Source: Streptomyces sp. NRRL S-350
GTDB taxonomy: Bacteria; Actinomycetota; Actinomycetes; Streptomycetales; Streptomycetaceae
Assembly: GCF_000719705.1 (NCBI RefSeq)
Contig: NZ_JOHO01000010.1
Span: 116,517 to 180,516, forward strand
Length of the DNA: 64,000 bases
Direction: 5' to 3'
The position numbers were made by a program, and so were the translations under genes. This document shows, piece after piece, positions 16,363 through 25,190 of the stretch. Each line of letters starts with the position of its first letter. Within the stretch, counting starts at the first letter, position 1. The notes beneath the pieces are model-generated. The model saw nothing but the letters and a program-made list of their open reading frames with translations, was not told where the DNA came from and did no database searches.

Positions 16363-18555
16363 ATGCCCCTGCGGCCCCCACCGGGCACCTCGCGCCTGCC
16401 CGCCGCCCTGGCGGGCCTGGCCCTGCTGGCCGCCGGCCTGCTCTGGAACACCGCTCCGAACGCCGACGCGGCCGCCACCGCCACCACCACCGCGGCCGCC
16501 ACCGCCACCACGGCAACGGTGAGCGTGAACGCCGCGCAGTCCCTCGCCACCGTCCCCGCCACCGCGATCGGCACCAACGGCTCGGTCTACGACAGCAAGC
16601 TGACCGACGCCGCCGTGCCCGGCCTGCTCAGGCAGGCCGGCGTCGGCCTGGTCCGCTTCCCGGGCGGCAGCTCGTCCGACAGCTACGACTGGAAGACCAA
16701 CACCGACCTCACCAACGGCCCCCAGGCCGTCGACTTCGACCAGTACGCCGCCATGCTCCGCCAGTCCGGCGCCCAGGGCATGGTGACGGTCAACTACGGC
16801 AGCGGCGACACGATCGGTGCCACGAAGTCCCCGGCCGAGACCGGTGCCCAGCTCGCGGCCGACTGGGTGCGGTACGCCAACATCACGCACGACTACCACA
16901 TCAAGTACTGGGAGATCGGCAACGAGATCTACGGCAACGGGACCTACACGGCCGACTGGGAGACCGACAAGCACTGCACCGGCGCCGCCCCGGCCGACTG
17001 CGGCCCGGCGGTGTACGCGCGGAACACCAAGGCGTACATCGCGGCGATGAAGGCCGTCGACCCGACCATCGAGATCGGCGTGGTGCTCACCGCGCCCGGC
17101 AACTGGCCGGACGGCGTCACCTCGGCGGGCAGCCCGCAGCCGTGGAACCAGACCGTGATGACCGCACTGGCCGGGCAGATCGGCTTCGCGGACGTGCACT
17201 GGTACCCGCAGAACCCGGGCAGCGTCAGCCCGCCCGGCCCGACCGACGCGGGCCTGCTCGCCGCCTCGGCGCAGATCCCCACCATGGTCGGCACACTGCG
17301 CTCGCAGCTCGGCCAGTACGCGGGCGACAGCTCGGTGCCGATCATGGTGACCGAGACCAACTCGGTCTCCTCCAACCCCGGCAAGCAGACCGTCGGCCTG
17401 GTCAACGCGCTCTTCCTGCCGCAGGACTACCTCGGCTGGCTCGCCAACGGCGTCTCCAGCGTGGACTGGTGGCAGATCCACAACGGCATCGTGACCACCG
17501 GTGACAACGGCTCCGCGCTCTACGGTTCGGCCGCCTACGGCGACTACGGCATGCTCGCCGACGGCAGCTGCGGCACGGTCAACGGTGCGCAGGTGTGCGA
17601 ACCGGCGCCCGACACGCCGTTCCCGGCGTACAACGCGATGACGCTGCTCGGCAGGTTCGCCCACCCGGGCGACACCCTGGTTGCGGCCGGGTCCAGCCGG
17701 CCCCTGCTCAAGTCCTACGCGGGGCGGTCCGCCGACGGCTCCCTGCGGGTACTGCTGGTGAACGACGACCCGACCGACAGCTACCAGGTGGGCCTCGACT
17801 ACGCCGGGTTCACCCCGGCCCCGGGCACGCCGGTGGTGACCACGATGGCCGGCCCCTCCGCCGCCCTGACCACGGCGAGCACGGGCACCGCCGCCTCGCA
17901 GACCGTCGCACCGTACAGCGCGGTGCTGATCACCCTGCAGCCGGGCGCCGCGGCGACCCCGCCGACCACGCCGGGCACGCCCGTGGCCGCGGCCGTCACC
18001 AGCGGGTCGGTGCAGCTGAGCTGGGCCCCGTCCACCAGCTCCACCGGTCTGGCGGGCTACGACGTGGTCCGGGTCGCGGGCGGCACCGAGACCGTGGTGG
18101 CCTCGCCCACCGCCGCGAACGCGACCGTGACCGGCCTGCAGCCGGACACCGCCTACACCTTCGCCGTCTACGCCAAGGGCGCGGCGGGTGACCGCTCGGC
18201 CCGCTCCGGCACCGTCACGGTGACCACGGCGCCGGCCGGCGGCGGCACCTGCAAGGTCGGCTACTCGGTGACGGACTGGGGCAGCGGCTTCACCGCGACC
18301 CTGGTGCTCACCAACACCGGCAGCACACCGGTGAACGGCTGGACCCTCTCGTTCGCCTGGCCCGGCAACCAGCGACTGAGCACCGGCTGGAACGCCGCCT
18401 GGACGCAGTCGGGCAGCACGGTGACCGCCGGCAGCCTGGCCTACAACGCCACCCTGGCGCCGGGCGCCGCCACCACGCTCGGGCTCAACGCCTCGTACTC
18501 GGGCGCGAACCAGCCCCCGAGCGGCTTCACCCTGAACGGCACGCCCTGCGGCTGA
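16363..18555 (+). CDS. Secreted clan-A glycosidase with FnIII and CBM2
   Basis: A 730-residue secreted modular enzyme. A signal peptide (to about residue 36) is followed by an Ala/Thr-rich linker. The (beta/alpha)8 catalytic domain, about residues 55-440, has VRFPGGSSSDSYDW, the acid/base region YWEIGNEIYGNG near residue 188 and a likely nucleophile in MVTETNS near residue 330, as in alpha-L-arabinofuranosidase-type clan GH-A enzymes. A beta-sandwich follows to about 530, then a fibronectin type III domain (about 535-625) and a C-terminal CBM2 cellulose-binding domain (CKVGYSVTDWGSGFTATLVL ... GTPCG). The start ATG has GAGAGGAA upstream. It would act on plant cell wall while bound to cellulose. 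The exact family (GH51-, GH39- or GH44-like) and substrate are uncertain. Confidence 0.8.
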   Translation: MPLRPPPGTSRLPAALAGLALLAAGLLWNTAPNADAAATATTTAAATATTATVSVNAAQSLATVPATAIGTNGSVYDSKLTDAAVPGLLRQAGVGLVRFPGGSSSDSYDWKTNTDLTNGPQAVDFDQYAAMLRQSGAQGMVTVNYGSGDTIGATKSPAETGAQLAADWVRYANITHDYHIKYWEIGNEIYGNGTYTADWETDKHCTGAAPADCGPAVYARNTKAYIAAMKAVDPTIEIGVVLTAPGNWPDGVTSAGSPQPWNQTVMTALAGQIGFADVHWYPQNPGSVSPPGPTDAGLLAASAQIPTMVGTLRSQLGQYAGDSSVPIMVTETNSVSSNPGKQTVGLVNALFLPQDYLGWLANGVSSVDWWQIHNGIVTTGDNGSALYGSAAYGDYGMLADGSCGTVNGAQVCEPAPDTPFPAYNAMTLLGRFAHPGDTLVAAGSSRPLLKSYAGRSADGSLRVLLVNDDPTDSYQVGLDYAGFTPAPGTPVVTTMAGPSAALTTASTGTAASQTVAPYSAVLITLQPGAAATPPTTPGTPVAAAVTSGSVQLSWAPSTSSTGLAGYDVVRVAGGTETVVASPTAANATVTGLQPDTAYTFAVYAKGAAGDRSARSGTVTVTTAPAGGGTCKVGYSVTDWGSGFTATLVLTNTGSTPVNGWTLSFAWPGNQRLSTGWNAAWTQSGSTVTAGSLAYNATLAPGAATTLGLNASYSGANQPPSGFTLNGTPCG

Positions 18556-18569
18556 CGGGGGGCGACACG

Positions 18570-18606
18570 GGCCGTCCGGGCAGCGGAGTGCGCTGTCCGG
18601 ACGGCC
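18570..18606 (+). terminator. Hairpin after the clan-A glycosidase gene
   Basis: GGCCGTCCGG (18570-18579) pairs with CCGGACGGCC (18597-18606), 14 bases after the stop codon. Inner pairing of GCAGCG with CGCTGT extends it. It is a likely transcription end for the cellulase genes. Confidence 0.7.
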
Positions 18607-18682
18607 GTGCCGGAGACACCCGCGAGTGGGACGGGCCGGCACCGCGCGGGCCCCCGGCCGGACCCGACTCGCCCCGGCTCCC

Positions 18683-18714
18683 GATCCGGGGCAGGCCAAG
18701 GCCTGCCCCGGATC
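18683..18714 (+). terminator. Perfect 15-bp hairpin terminator
   Basis: A 15-base stem (18683-18697 with 18700-18714, starting GATCCGGGGCAGG) closes on a two-base loop and is followed by GTTTGTG. It directly abuts the LacI operator at 18716. It isolates the arabinan regulator from the cellulase transcript. Confidence 0.85.
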
Positions 18715-18715
18715 G

Positions 18716-18733
18716 TTTGTGAGCGCTAACATC
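18716..18733. promoter_or_regulatory. Second-class LacI operator at the arabinan regulator
   Basis: TTTGTGAGCGCTAACATC matches the perfect palindrome at 25106-25123 at 14 of 18 positions, including the central AGCGCTAACA. It lies 90 bases before the start of the LacI-family gene, suggesting autoregulation. Confidence 0.78.
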
Positions 18734-18822
18734 TAGGCGGCACCCTGGCGGCATGAGACAGTGGCGCCGCTGCCCGCCGACCTGGCGGACGGTCGGACCG
18801 GGGGTATCAGTGGGGGCTGCGC

Positions 18823-19854
18823 GTGGGAACTGAAGCGGTCGGTACGGAGGCACGACAGCCGGTGATGGCTGACGTCGCGAAGCTGGCCGGCGTCTCCCAC
18901 CAGACGGTGTCCCGGGTGCTCAACGGTGCTCCGCACGTGCGGTCCGACACCCGGGAGCGGGTGCTAGCCGCGATCCGCGAACTCGACTACCGGCCGAACT
19001 CGGCAGCCCGCGCCCTGGTCACCCGCCGCTCGCAGACCCTGGGCGTGGTCAGCTTCGACTCCACCCTGTACGGCCCCGCCTCGATGCTCGACGGCATCGA
19101 ACGCGCCGCGCGCACCGCCGACTACTTCGTCAGCGTCGCCAGCCTGCGCTCCCTGGACAGCCGCTCCATGCAGGAGGCCGTGGACCGGCTGCGGGACCAG
19201 GGCGTGGAAGGCGTCGTGGTGATCGCCCCGCAGATCTCCGCGGTCGGCGCCCTCGCCAAACTGTCCAGTTCGGTACCGGTGGTCGCGGTCGGATCCGGCA
19301 GCCAGTCCCGGATGCCGATGGTGTCGTTCGACAACCGGTCCGGCGCCGAGGTCGCCACCCGGCACCTGCTCGACCTCGGCCACCGGACCGTGCACCACCT
19401 CGCCGGGCCGGCCGGCTGGCTGGAGAGCGCCGACCGCCAGGACGGCTGGCGGCGCGCCCTGGAGGCCGGCGGCGCCCGGGTGCCGCAGGTCGAGAGCGGC
19501 GACTGGAGCGCCCGCTCCGGCTACGAGGTGGGCCGCCGGATCGCGCACGATCCGGAGGTCACCGCCGTCTTCTGCGCCAACGACCACATGGCCCTCGGCC
19601 TGATCCGCGCCCTGCACGAGGCGGGCCGCGCCATGCCGGGCGAGATCAGTGTGATCGGCTTCGACGACATCCCCGAGGCCGCGTACTTCACCCCGCCGCT
19701 CGCCACCGTCCGGCAGGACTTCGGCGAACTCGGCCGCCGCGCCCTCGAACTCCTCCTGGAGGAACTGGCCGGCGTCGCCCACACCCGCGACCACGTCCAA
19801 CTCTCCCCGGAGATGGTCCTGCGGCGCAGCGCCGGCCCCGCCCGCCGCGCCTGA
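18823..19854 (+). CDS. LacI-family regulator of the arabinan locus
   Basis: A 343-residue LacI-family regulator. The helix-turn-helix MADVAKLAGVSHQTVSRVLNG lies at residues about 15-35 and the hinge is NSAARALVTRRS. The effector domain runs from LGVVSFDSTLYGPASMLDGIE to GFDDIPEAAYFTPPLATVRQD. The operator TTGTnAGCGCTAACAA occurs before this gene, before the YtfQ-type binding protein gene and before the GH43 genes, so this protein is the natural candidate to control arabinofuranose uptake and arabinan breakdown. The inducer would be arabinose or an arabino-oligosaccharide (inference). The start is taken as the GTG at 18823; the ribosome-binding site is weak, and a start nearer MADVAKLAG is possible. 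Confidence 0.85.
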   Translation: MGTEAVGTEARQPVMADVAKLAGVSHQTVSRVLNGAPHVRSDTRERVLAAIRELDYRPNSAARALVTRRSQTLGVVSFDSTLYGPASMLDGIERAARTADYFVSVASLRSLDSRSMQEAVDRLRDQGVEGVVVIAPQISAVGALAKLSSSVPVVAVGSGSQSRMPMVSFDNRSGAEVATRHLLDLGHRTVHHLAGPAGWLESADRQDGWRRALEAGGARVPQVESGDWSARSGYEVGRRIAHDPEVTAVFCANDHMALGLIRALHEAGRAMPGEISVIGFDDIPEAAYFTPPLATVRQDFGELGRRALELLLEELAGVAHTRDHVQLSPEMVLRRSAGPARRA

Positions 19855-20337
19855 CCCGAGCCGGCGCGCCTGACCCGCGGGACCGCACCGCCGCACCTGA
19901 CCCGCGCCTGCGCGCCTTGCCTGCACCCCGCTCCTGACCTGCGCCGCCGTGCCCGACCCGGCCGCCGAGGTGGCTGTCGGCGGCCGTCGGCGCGAGCGTT
20001 GCGAGCAGGTGAAGTCGTCGCGTCGTTCCCCCCGGTTCGACGGTTCTCCGTGCGCCGCGTTCCAGGTGGGCGGACGTGCGCGTCATCCGGGCACCGCGTG
20101 GTGCGCGCGGCAGGGATTCCCTCCCAAAACGGCTCAACTCCCCTCGGTGCCGTCGAGTTGATGTTGGTTCGGGTTCTCGCCGACGGAGCTGGTCAAGATT
20201 GGGTAACGGGGTGCGAGGGCCTTGCCGGTGTGGATTGTGAGCGTTAACAATCTGATCGAGCGAAGCGGCGCCGAAACCTCGCGTTCATGTGACCGGTGCC
20301 GTTCGCGCGATCGATGATCCCGAGAGGAAGTCCCACC
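19855..20337. other. Intergenic region before the arabinofuranose importer
   Basis: This 483-base stretch begins with loose repeats of CCTGACCCG (19850-19945) after the regulator stop and carries a LacI operator at 20234-20251. I see no gene in it; the open frames show no family features. The lower-GC part from about 20110 to 20260 is the likely promoter. Confidence 0.6.
20234..20251. promoter_or_regulatory. Second-class LacI operator at the sugar-importer operon
   Basis: ATTGTGAGCGTTAACAAT matches 16 of 18 bases of the perfect copy at 25106. It lies 87 bases before the binding-protein start codon. Confidence 0.82.
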
Positions 20338-21321
20338 ATGTCCAAGAGAGCTGCGGCGGCCCTGGTCGCCGGTGCGATGGTCACCGTCCTCACCGCGTGC
20401 GGTTCCGGCGGCGGTGGGGGCTCGACCGACAAGGGTGCCGGCCACAAGCTCGTCGTGGGCTTCTCGCAGGTCGGCGCGGAGAGCGGTTGGCGCACCGCGA
20501 ACACCAAGTCGATCCAGGAGTCCGCGAAGAAGGCGGGCATCGAGCTGAAGTTCTCCGACGCCCAGCAGAAGCAGGAGAACCAGATCAAGGCGATCCGCTC
20601 CTTCATCCAGCAGAAGGTGGACGTGATCGCCTTCTCGCCGGTGGTGGAGTCGGGTTGGGACACCGTGCTGAAGGAGGCGAAGGACGCCAAGATCCCGGTG
20701 ATCCTCACCGACCGGGCGGTGGACTCCAAGGACGACTCGCTCTACGTCTCCTTCCTCGGCTCGGACTTCGTCGAAGAGGGCAAGAAGGCCGGCGACTGGC
20801 TGGTGAAGGAGTACCAGGGCAAGTCCGACGACGTGAACATCGTCGAACTGCAGGGCACCACCGGTTCGGCGCCGGCCAACGACCGCAAGGCGGGCTTCGG
20901 CGACGTGATCAAGGCGGACGCCAAGTTCAAGGTGGTGGCCTCGCAGACCGGTGACTTCACCCGGGCGAAGGGCAAGGAGGTCATGCAGGCCTTCCTGAAG
21001 GCCCAGCCGAAGATCGACGTGCTGTACGCGCACAACGACGACATGGCGCTGGGTGCGATCCAGGCCATCGAGGAAGCCGGCAAGAAGCCCGGCACCGACA
21101 TCAAGATCATCTCGGTGGACGGGGTCAAGGACGCCTTCACCGCGATGAGCCAGGGCAAGATCAACGTCGACGTGGAGTGCAACCCGCTCCTCGGTGACCA
21201 GCTGATGGACCTGGCGAAGAAGGTCAAGGCCGGCGAGCAGGTCCAGAAGCGGATCAAGACGGAGGAGAGCGTCTTCACCCAGGACCAGGCCGCCGCCGCG
21301 CTGCCGACCCGCCAGTACTGA
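20338..21321 (+). CDS. ytfQ: Furanose-binding lipoprotein (YtfQ-like)
   Basis: A 327-residue periplasmic-binding-type lipoprotein. The signal peptide ends at LTAC, with the lipid cysteine at residue 21, followed by a Gly/Ser linker. The mature sequence is very close to E. coli YtfQ, the galactofuranose-binding protein: GFSQVGAESGWRTANTKSI, QQKQENQIKAIRSFI, SPVVESGWDTVLKEAKDA, VELQGTTGSAPANDRKAGF and YAHNDDMALGAIQAIEEAG. It delivers a furanose sugar to the permeases encoded downstream. With GH43 arabinofuranosidases in the same regulon, arabinofuranose is the likely ligand (inference). The start ATG at 20338 has GAGAGGAA upstream; an in-frame ATG at 20296 would extend it by 14 residues without a ribosome-binding site. 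Confidence 0.9.
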   Translation: MSKRAAAALVAGAMVTVLTACGSGGGGGSTDKGAGHKLVVGFSQVGAESGWRTANTKSIQESAKKAGIELKFSDAQQKQENQIKAIRSFIQQKVDVIAFSPVVESGWDTVLKEAKDAKIPVILTDRAVDSKDDSLYVSFLGSDFVEEGKKAGDWLVKEYQGKSDDVNIVELQGTTGSAPANDRKAGFGDVIKADAKFKVVASQTGDFTRAKGKEVMQAFLKAQPKIDVLYAHNDDMALGAIQAIEEAGKKPGTDIKIISVDGVKDAFTAMSQGKINVDVECNPLLGDQLMDLAKKVKAGEQVQKRIKTEESVFTQDQAAAALPTRQY

Positions 21322-21331
21322 CCGGGCCCGT

Positions 21332-21369
21332 CCGCCCGGGGAGCGATCGGCGGACCGCTCCCCGGGCGG
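21332..21369 (+). promoter_or_regulatory. Intercistronic stem-loop after ytfQ-like gene
   Basis: A perfect 14-bp stem pairs 21332-21345 (CCGCCCGGGGAGCG) with 21356-21369, 10 bases after the stop codon and 29 bases before the ATPase start. It would raise the amount of binding protein over the membrane parts. Confidence 0.65.
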
Positions 21370-21398
21370 CCCGGGTTCGTACGAGGAGAGGAGAGCCG

Positions 21399-22922
21399 GT
21401 GCGTCAGCAACCGGTCCTGGAAGTGCGGGGGATCCGCAAGGAGTTCCCCGGGGTGGTGGCGCTGGACGGAGTCGACTTCCGGCTCTTCCCCGGCGAGGTG
21501 CACGCCCTGATGGGGGAGAACGGCGCCGGCAAGTCCACGCTGATCAAGGTACTGACCGGGGTGCACCCGGCGGACGGCGGCGAGGTGGTGCTGGCCGGAC
21601 AGCGGGTGCGGATCGCCGGTCCGTTGCAGGCCCAGCAGGCGGGCATCAGCACCGTCTACCAGGAGGTGAACCTCTGCCCGAACCTGTCGGTCGCGGAGAA
21701 CATCTTCATCGGCCGCGAGCCACGCCGCTTCGGCCTGATCGACTGGGCCGAAATGCGGCGCCGCGCCGCCGAGTTGGTCCGCACACTGGAGCTGGACATC
21801 GACGTCAGCGCGCCGCTGGACAGCTACTCCATCGCCATCCAGCAACTGGTCGCCATCGTCCGCGCCGTGGACGTCTCGGCCAAGGTGCTGATCCTGGACG
21901 AGCCGACCTCCAGCCTCGACCGCGACGAGGTGCACCAACTCTTCACCGTGATGCGCCGGTTGCGCGACCAGGGCGTCGCCATCCTGTTCGTCTCGCACTT
22001 CCTCGACCAGATCTACGAGATCTGCGACCGGATGACCGTGCTGCGCAACGGCCGGCTGGAGGGCGAGTACCTGACCAGCGAGCTCAACCAGGTCGAACTG
22101 GTCTCCCGGATGATCGGCTCGGAACTCGCCGGGCTCGACCAACTCGCCGGCGGCAAGCGGCGCGAGCGCTCCGCGCCGGCCACCGACCGGCCCTTCCTGG
22201 CGGCCGAGGGCCTGACCCGCAAGGGCGCCGTCGAACCGTACGACCTCGCCATCAGCCCCGGTGAAGTGATCGGCCTGGCAGGCCTGTTGGGATCCGGCCG
22301 GACCGAGGCCGCCCGGCTGCTCTTCGGCGCCGACCACAAGGACGGCGGCACCCTGCGGATCGAGGGCACCGAGACGGACCTGCGCAACCCGCGCGACGCG
22401 ATCGCCCACGGCATCGCGTTCTGCTCGGAGAACCGCAAGACCGAGGGCCTGGTCGGCGAGCTGACCGTCCGGGAGAACATCGTGCTGGCGCTGCAGGCGG
22501 CCCGCGGCTGGGCCCGCCCGCTGTCGCGCACCGTGCAGGACGCGCTGGCGCTGCGCTGGATCCGCGCCCTGGACATCCGCCCGGACAACCCCGAGGCACT
22601 GGTCCGCAATCTCAGCGGCGGAAACCAGCAGAAGGTGCTGCTGGCCCGCTGGCTGATCACCGACCCCAAGCTGCTGATCCTGGACGAGCCCACCCGGGGC
22701 ATCGACATCGGCGCCAAGGCCGAGATCCAGAAGCTGGTCGCGGACCTCGCCGAGAAGGGCATGGCGGTGCTGTTCATCTCCGCCGAACTGGAGGAGGTGC
22801 TGCGGCTCAGCCACCGCGTCGGCGTGCTGCGCGACCGCCGGATGGTCGCCCAACTGCGCAACGACGACGAGCTCACCCCGGAGCGCGTCCTGGCCACCAT
22901 CGCGAGCGGAGCGGAACAATGA
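21399..22922 (+). CDS. ytfR: Sugar ABC transporter ATPase, two-domain (YtfR-like)
   Basis: A 507-residue fused ABC ATPase of the CUT2 class. The first domain has Walker A GENGAGKST (near residue 45) and Walker B LILDEPTSSLD, but its signature region (SIAIQQLVAIVRAV) is degenerate. The second domain has an unusual Walker A region (GLLGSGRTEA), an intact LSGGNQQK signature and LILDEPTRGID. This asymmetry is normal for RbsA/XylG/YtfR proteins. It powers the import of the sugar bound by the YtfQ-like protein. The GTG start at 21399 follows a purine-rich site (GAGGAGAGGAGAG). Its TGA overlaps the next start (ATGA). Confidence 0.92.
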   Translation: MRQQPVLEVRGIRKEFPGVVALDGVDFRLFPGEVHALMGENGAGKSTLIKVLTGVHPADGGEVVLAGQRVRIAGPLQAQQAGISTVYQEVNLCPNLSVAENIFIGREPRRFGLIDWAEMRRRAAELVRTLELDIDVSAPLDSYSIAIQQLVAIVRAVDVSAKVLILDEPTSSLDRDEVHQLFTVMRRLRDQGVAILFVSHFLDQIYEICDRMTVLRNGRLEGEYLTSELNQVELVSRMIGSELAGLDQLAGGKRRERSAPATDRPFLAAEGLTRKGAVEPYDLAISPGEVIGLAGLLGSGRTEAARLLFGADHKDGGTLRIEGTETDLRNPRDAIAHGIAFCSENRKTEGLVGELTVRENIVLALQAARGWARPLSRTVQDALALRWIRALDIRPDNPEALVRNLSGGNQQKVLLARWLITDPKLLILDEPTRGIDIGAKAEIQKLVADLAEKGMAVLFISAELEEVLRLSHRVGVLRDRRMVAQLRNDDELTPERVLATIASGAEQ

Positions 22923-24001
22923 CCACGGCGCCGACCACTTCGGGGGTCCGGGCGGTGACCCGGCACCGGCTGTTCTGGCCGGCCGCGGTGCTGATCGCGC
23001 TGCTGCTCGGCAACCTCGCCTTCACCCCGGACTTCTTCGCCGTCCACCTCAAGGACGGCCACCTGTACGGCAGTTCGATCGACATCCTGCACTTCGGCGC
23101 CCCGCTGATCCTGGTGTCGCTCGGCATGACCCTGGTGATCGCCACCGGTGGCATCGACCTGTCGGTCGGCTCCACCGTCGCCATCGCCGGCGCGCTGGCC
23201 TGCCAGCACATCAGCGAGGCGGCCGACCCGGCGAGTCTCGGCACGGTGTTCGGCGCGGTCGGCATCGCCCTCGGCACGGCGGTGCTCCTGGGCCTCGCGA
23301 ACGGGGTGCTGGTGGCCCGGGTCGGGGTGCAGCCGATCATCGCCACCCTGATCCTGATGGTCGCCGGCCGGGGCGTCGCCCAGCTGATCACCGACGGCCA
23401 GATCATCACGATCACCAGCGAGCCGTACAAGCTGATCGGCGGCGGGTACTGGCTGACGATGCCGTTCGCGATCCTGCTCAGCGGCCTGGTCGCGCTGCTC
23501 ACCGCGCTGCTGACCCGCTCCACCGCGCTCGGCCTGCTGCTGGAGTCGGTCGGTGGCAACCCGGTGGCCAGCAGGCTGGTCGGCATCCGGGCGATGCGCC
23601 TGGTCGCCCTGGTGTACGTGTTCAGCGCGCTGTGCGCGGCGGTCGCCGGACTGATGGTCTCGTCCAACGTCTCGGCGGCGGACGGCAACAACGCCGGCCT
23701 GTGGATCGAACTCGACGCCATCCTCGCGGTCGTGATCGGTGGGACCTCGCTCAACGGCGGCCGGTTCTCGATCGGCGGCACCGTCCTCGGCGCGCTGGTC
23801 ATCCAGACGCTCTCCACCACCGTCTACACCATCGGCATCCCGCCGGAGACCACGCTGGTCTTCAAGGCCTTCGTGGTGATCACGGTCTGCCTGGTCCAGT
23901 CGCCGAACTTCCGTGCCAAGCTCGCCCGACGCGGCGCCGGGCGCCGCAGCGCTGCCCGGCCGAGTCCTGCCACCACCACCAACCGGGAGGTCGGCGCGTG
24001 A
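22919..24001 (+). CDS. ytfT: Sugar ABC permease (YtfT-like)
   Basis: A 360-residue CUT2 permease with about 8-10 membrane helices. Family signatures are GMTLVIATGGIDLSVGSTVAIAG near residue 75 and AVVIGGTSLNGGRFSIGGTVLGALV near residue 270. The N-terminal helix (FWPAAVLIALLLGNLAF) is preceded by a short basic tail. It forms one half of the channel; the other half is encoded directly downstream. The start overlaps the ATPase stop and its TGA overlaps the next GTG, so all three are translationally coupled. Having two separate permease genes is the same arrangement as E. coli ytfT-yjfF. Confidence 0.9.
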   Translation: MTTAPTTSGVRAVTRHRLFWPAAVLIALLLGNLAFTPDFFAVHLKDGHLYGSSIDILHFGAPLILVSLGMTLVIATGGIDLSVGSTVAIAGALACQHISEAADPASLGTVFGAVGIALGTAVLLGLANGVLVARVGVQPIIATLILMVAGRGVAQLITDGQIITITSEPYKLIGGGYWLTMPFAILLSGLVALLTALLTRSTALGLLLESVGGNPVASRLVGIRAMRLVALVYVFSALCAAVAGLMVSSNVSAADGNNAGLWIELDAILAVVIGGTSLNGGRFSIGGTVLGALVIQTLSTTVYTIGIPPETTLVFKAFVVITVCLVQSPNFRAKLARRGAGRRSAARPSPATTTNREVGA

Positions 24002-24969
24002 ACGCCAACACCCTGCTGACCAGAGTGCGCGGACAGATCCCGCTGCTGGTCACCTCCGTCCTGCTGGTGTCGATGTTCACCGTCGGCTCGGTGCAGTACG
24101 ACGGCTTCTTCTCCGGGCAGGTGGTGCTCAACCTGCTCATCGACAACGCCTTCCTGCTCGTGGTCGCGGTCGGGATGACCTTCGTCGTGCTGACCGGCGG
24201 CATCGACCTGTCGGTCGGCGCGGTGGTGGCGCTCTCCACCATGGTCTCCGCCTGGCTGGTGGAGCGGCACGGCTGGCCGCCGCTGGTGGTCATCCCGCTG
24301 GTGCTGCTGATGGGCACGGCCGGCGGCTGGGTGATGGGCTGGGTGATCCACACCTTCGAGATCCAGCCGTTCATCGTGACGCTGGCGGGCATGTTCCTGG
24401 CCCGGGGGCTGTGCTACACGATCAGCATCGAGTCGATCTCCATCACCGACCCGTCGTACACCGCGATGGCGCAGACCCGGATCCCGCTCGGAGACCTGTT
24501 CGTCTCGCCCAGTGTGGTGATCGCGCTGCTGGTGGTGGCAGCCGGCTTCGTCGTGCTGCACTACACCCGCCTCGGGCGGAACGTGTACGCGATCGGCGGC
24601 AGCGAGCAGTCCGCCCTGCTGATGGGCCTGCCGGTGGGGCGGACCAAGACCACCGTGTACGCGATCAGCGGCTTCTGCTCGGCGCTCGGCGGAGTGCTGC
24701 TCACCTTCTACATGCTCTCCGGTTACGGCCTGCACGCGGTCGGCCTGGAACTGGACGCGATCGCGGCCGTGGTGATCGGCGGCACCCTGCTCACCGGCGG
24801 GTCCGGCTACCTGCTCGGCACCCTGCTGGGTGTGCTGGTGCTCGGTCTGATCCAGACCGTCATCAGCTTCCAGGGCACCCTCAGTTCGTGGTGGACCAGG
24901 ATCGTGATCGGCGGGCTGCTGTTCGTCTTCATCGTCCTGCAGCGCCTGATCACCGCCCGGCGCAGGTAG
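23998..24969 (+). CDS. yjfF: Sugar ABC permease (YjfF-like)
   Basis: A 323-residue CUT2 permease and partner of the preceding gene product. It has the same signatures, GMTFVVLTGGIDLSVGAVVALS near residue 60 and AVVIGGTLLTGGSGYLLGTLLGVLV near residue 260, with about eight to nine hydrophobic segments. It starts at the GTG at 23998, which overlaps the TGA of the upstream gene (GTGA). It is the last gene of the transport operon; an operator and the GH43 genes follow 137 bases later. I see no strong hairpin directly after its stop, so some read-through into the GH43 genes is possible. Confidence 0.9.
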   Translation: MNANTLLTRVRGQIPLLVTSVLLVSMFTVGSVQYDGFFSGQVVLNLLIDNAFLLVVAVGMTFVVLTGGIDLSVGAVVALSTMVSAWLVERHGWPPLVVIPLVLLMGTAGGWVMGWVIHTFEIQPFIVTLAGMFLARGLCYTISIESISITDPSYTAMAQTRIPLGDLFVSPSVVIALLVVAAGFVVLHYTRLGRNVYAIGGSEQSALLMGLPVGRTKTTVYAISGFCSALGGVLLTFYMLSGYGLHAVGLELDAIAAVVIGGTLLTGGSGYLLGTLLGVLVLGLIQTVISFQGTLSSWWTRIVIGGLLFVFIVLQRLITARRR

Positions 24970-25105
24970 CCCCGGGCCGCCGGTGGCACCCCGCCGCCGG
25001 CAGCCGCCCGCTGCCGTCAGCCGCCCGCAGCCGGTTGCGCCCCGCTGTCGAAGAGCCCCACGCCACCCCGGCCGGCCCCAGCCGCGCCGGGGGCGTGGGC
25101 TCCCG

Positions 25106-25123
25106 ATTGTTAGCGCTAACAAT
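25106..25123. promoter_or_regulatory. Perfect 18-bp LacI operator at GH43 genes
   Basis: ATTGTTAGCGCTAACAAT is a perfect palindrome, 67 bases before the first GH43 start codon. It is the best copy of the second operator class in the window and defines its consensus. Confidence 0.88.
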
Positions 25124-25190
25124 TCGCCCCGGTCGAGCAGGCGGCGACGTGACCGCTCCCTGTTCGCCCACCGAGGAGAGACCCCCACCG

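Noticed and set aside
22252..24392. Minus-strand frames opposite the YtfR and permease genes
   Set aside because: Low-complexity Ala/Arg/Pro translations antisense to strongly conserved transporter genes.
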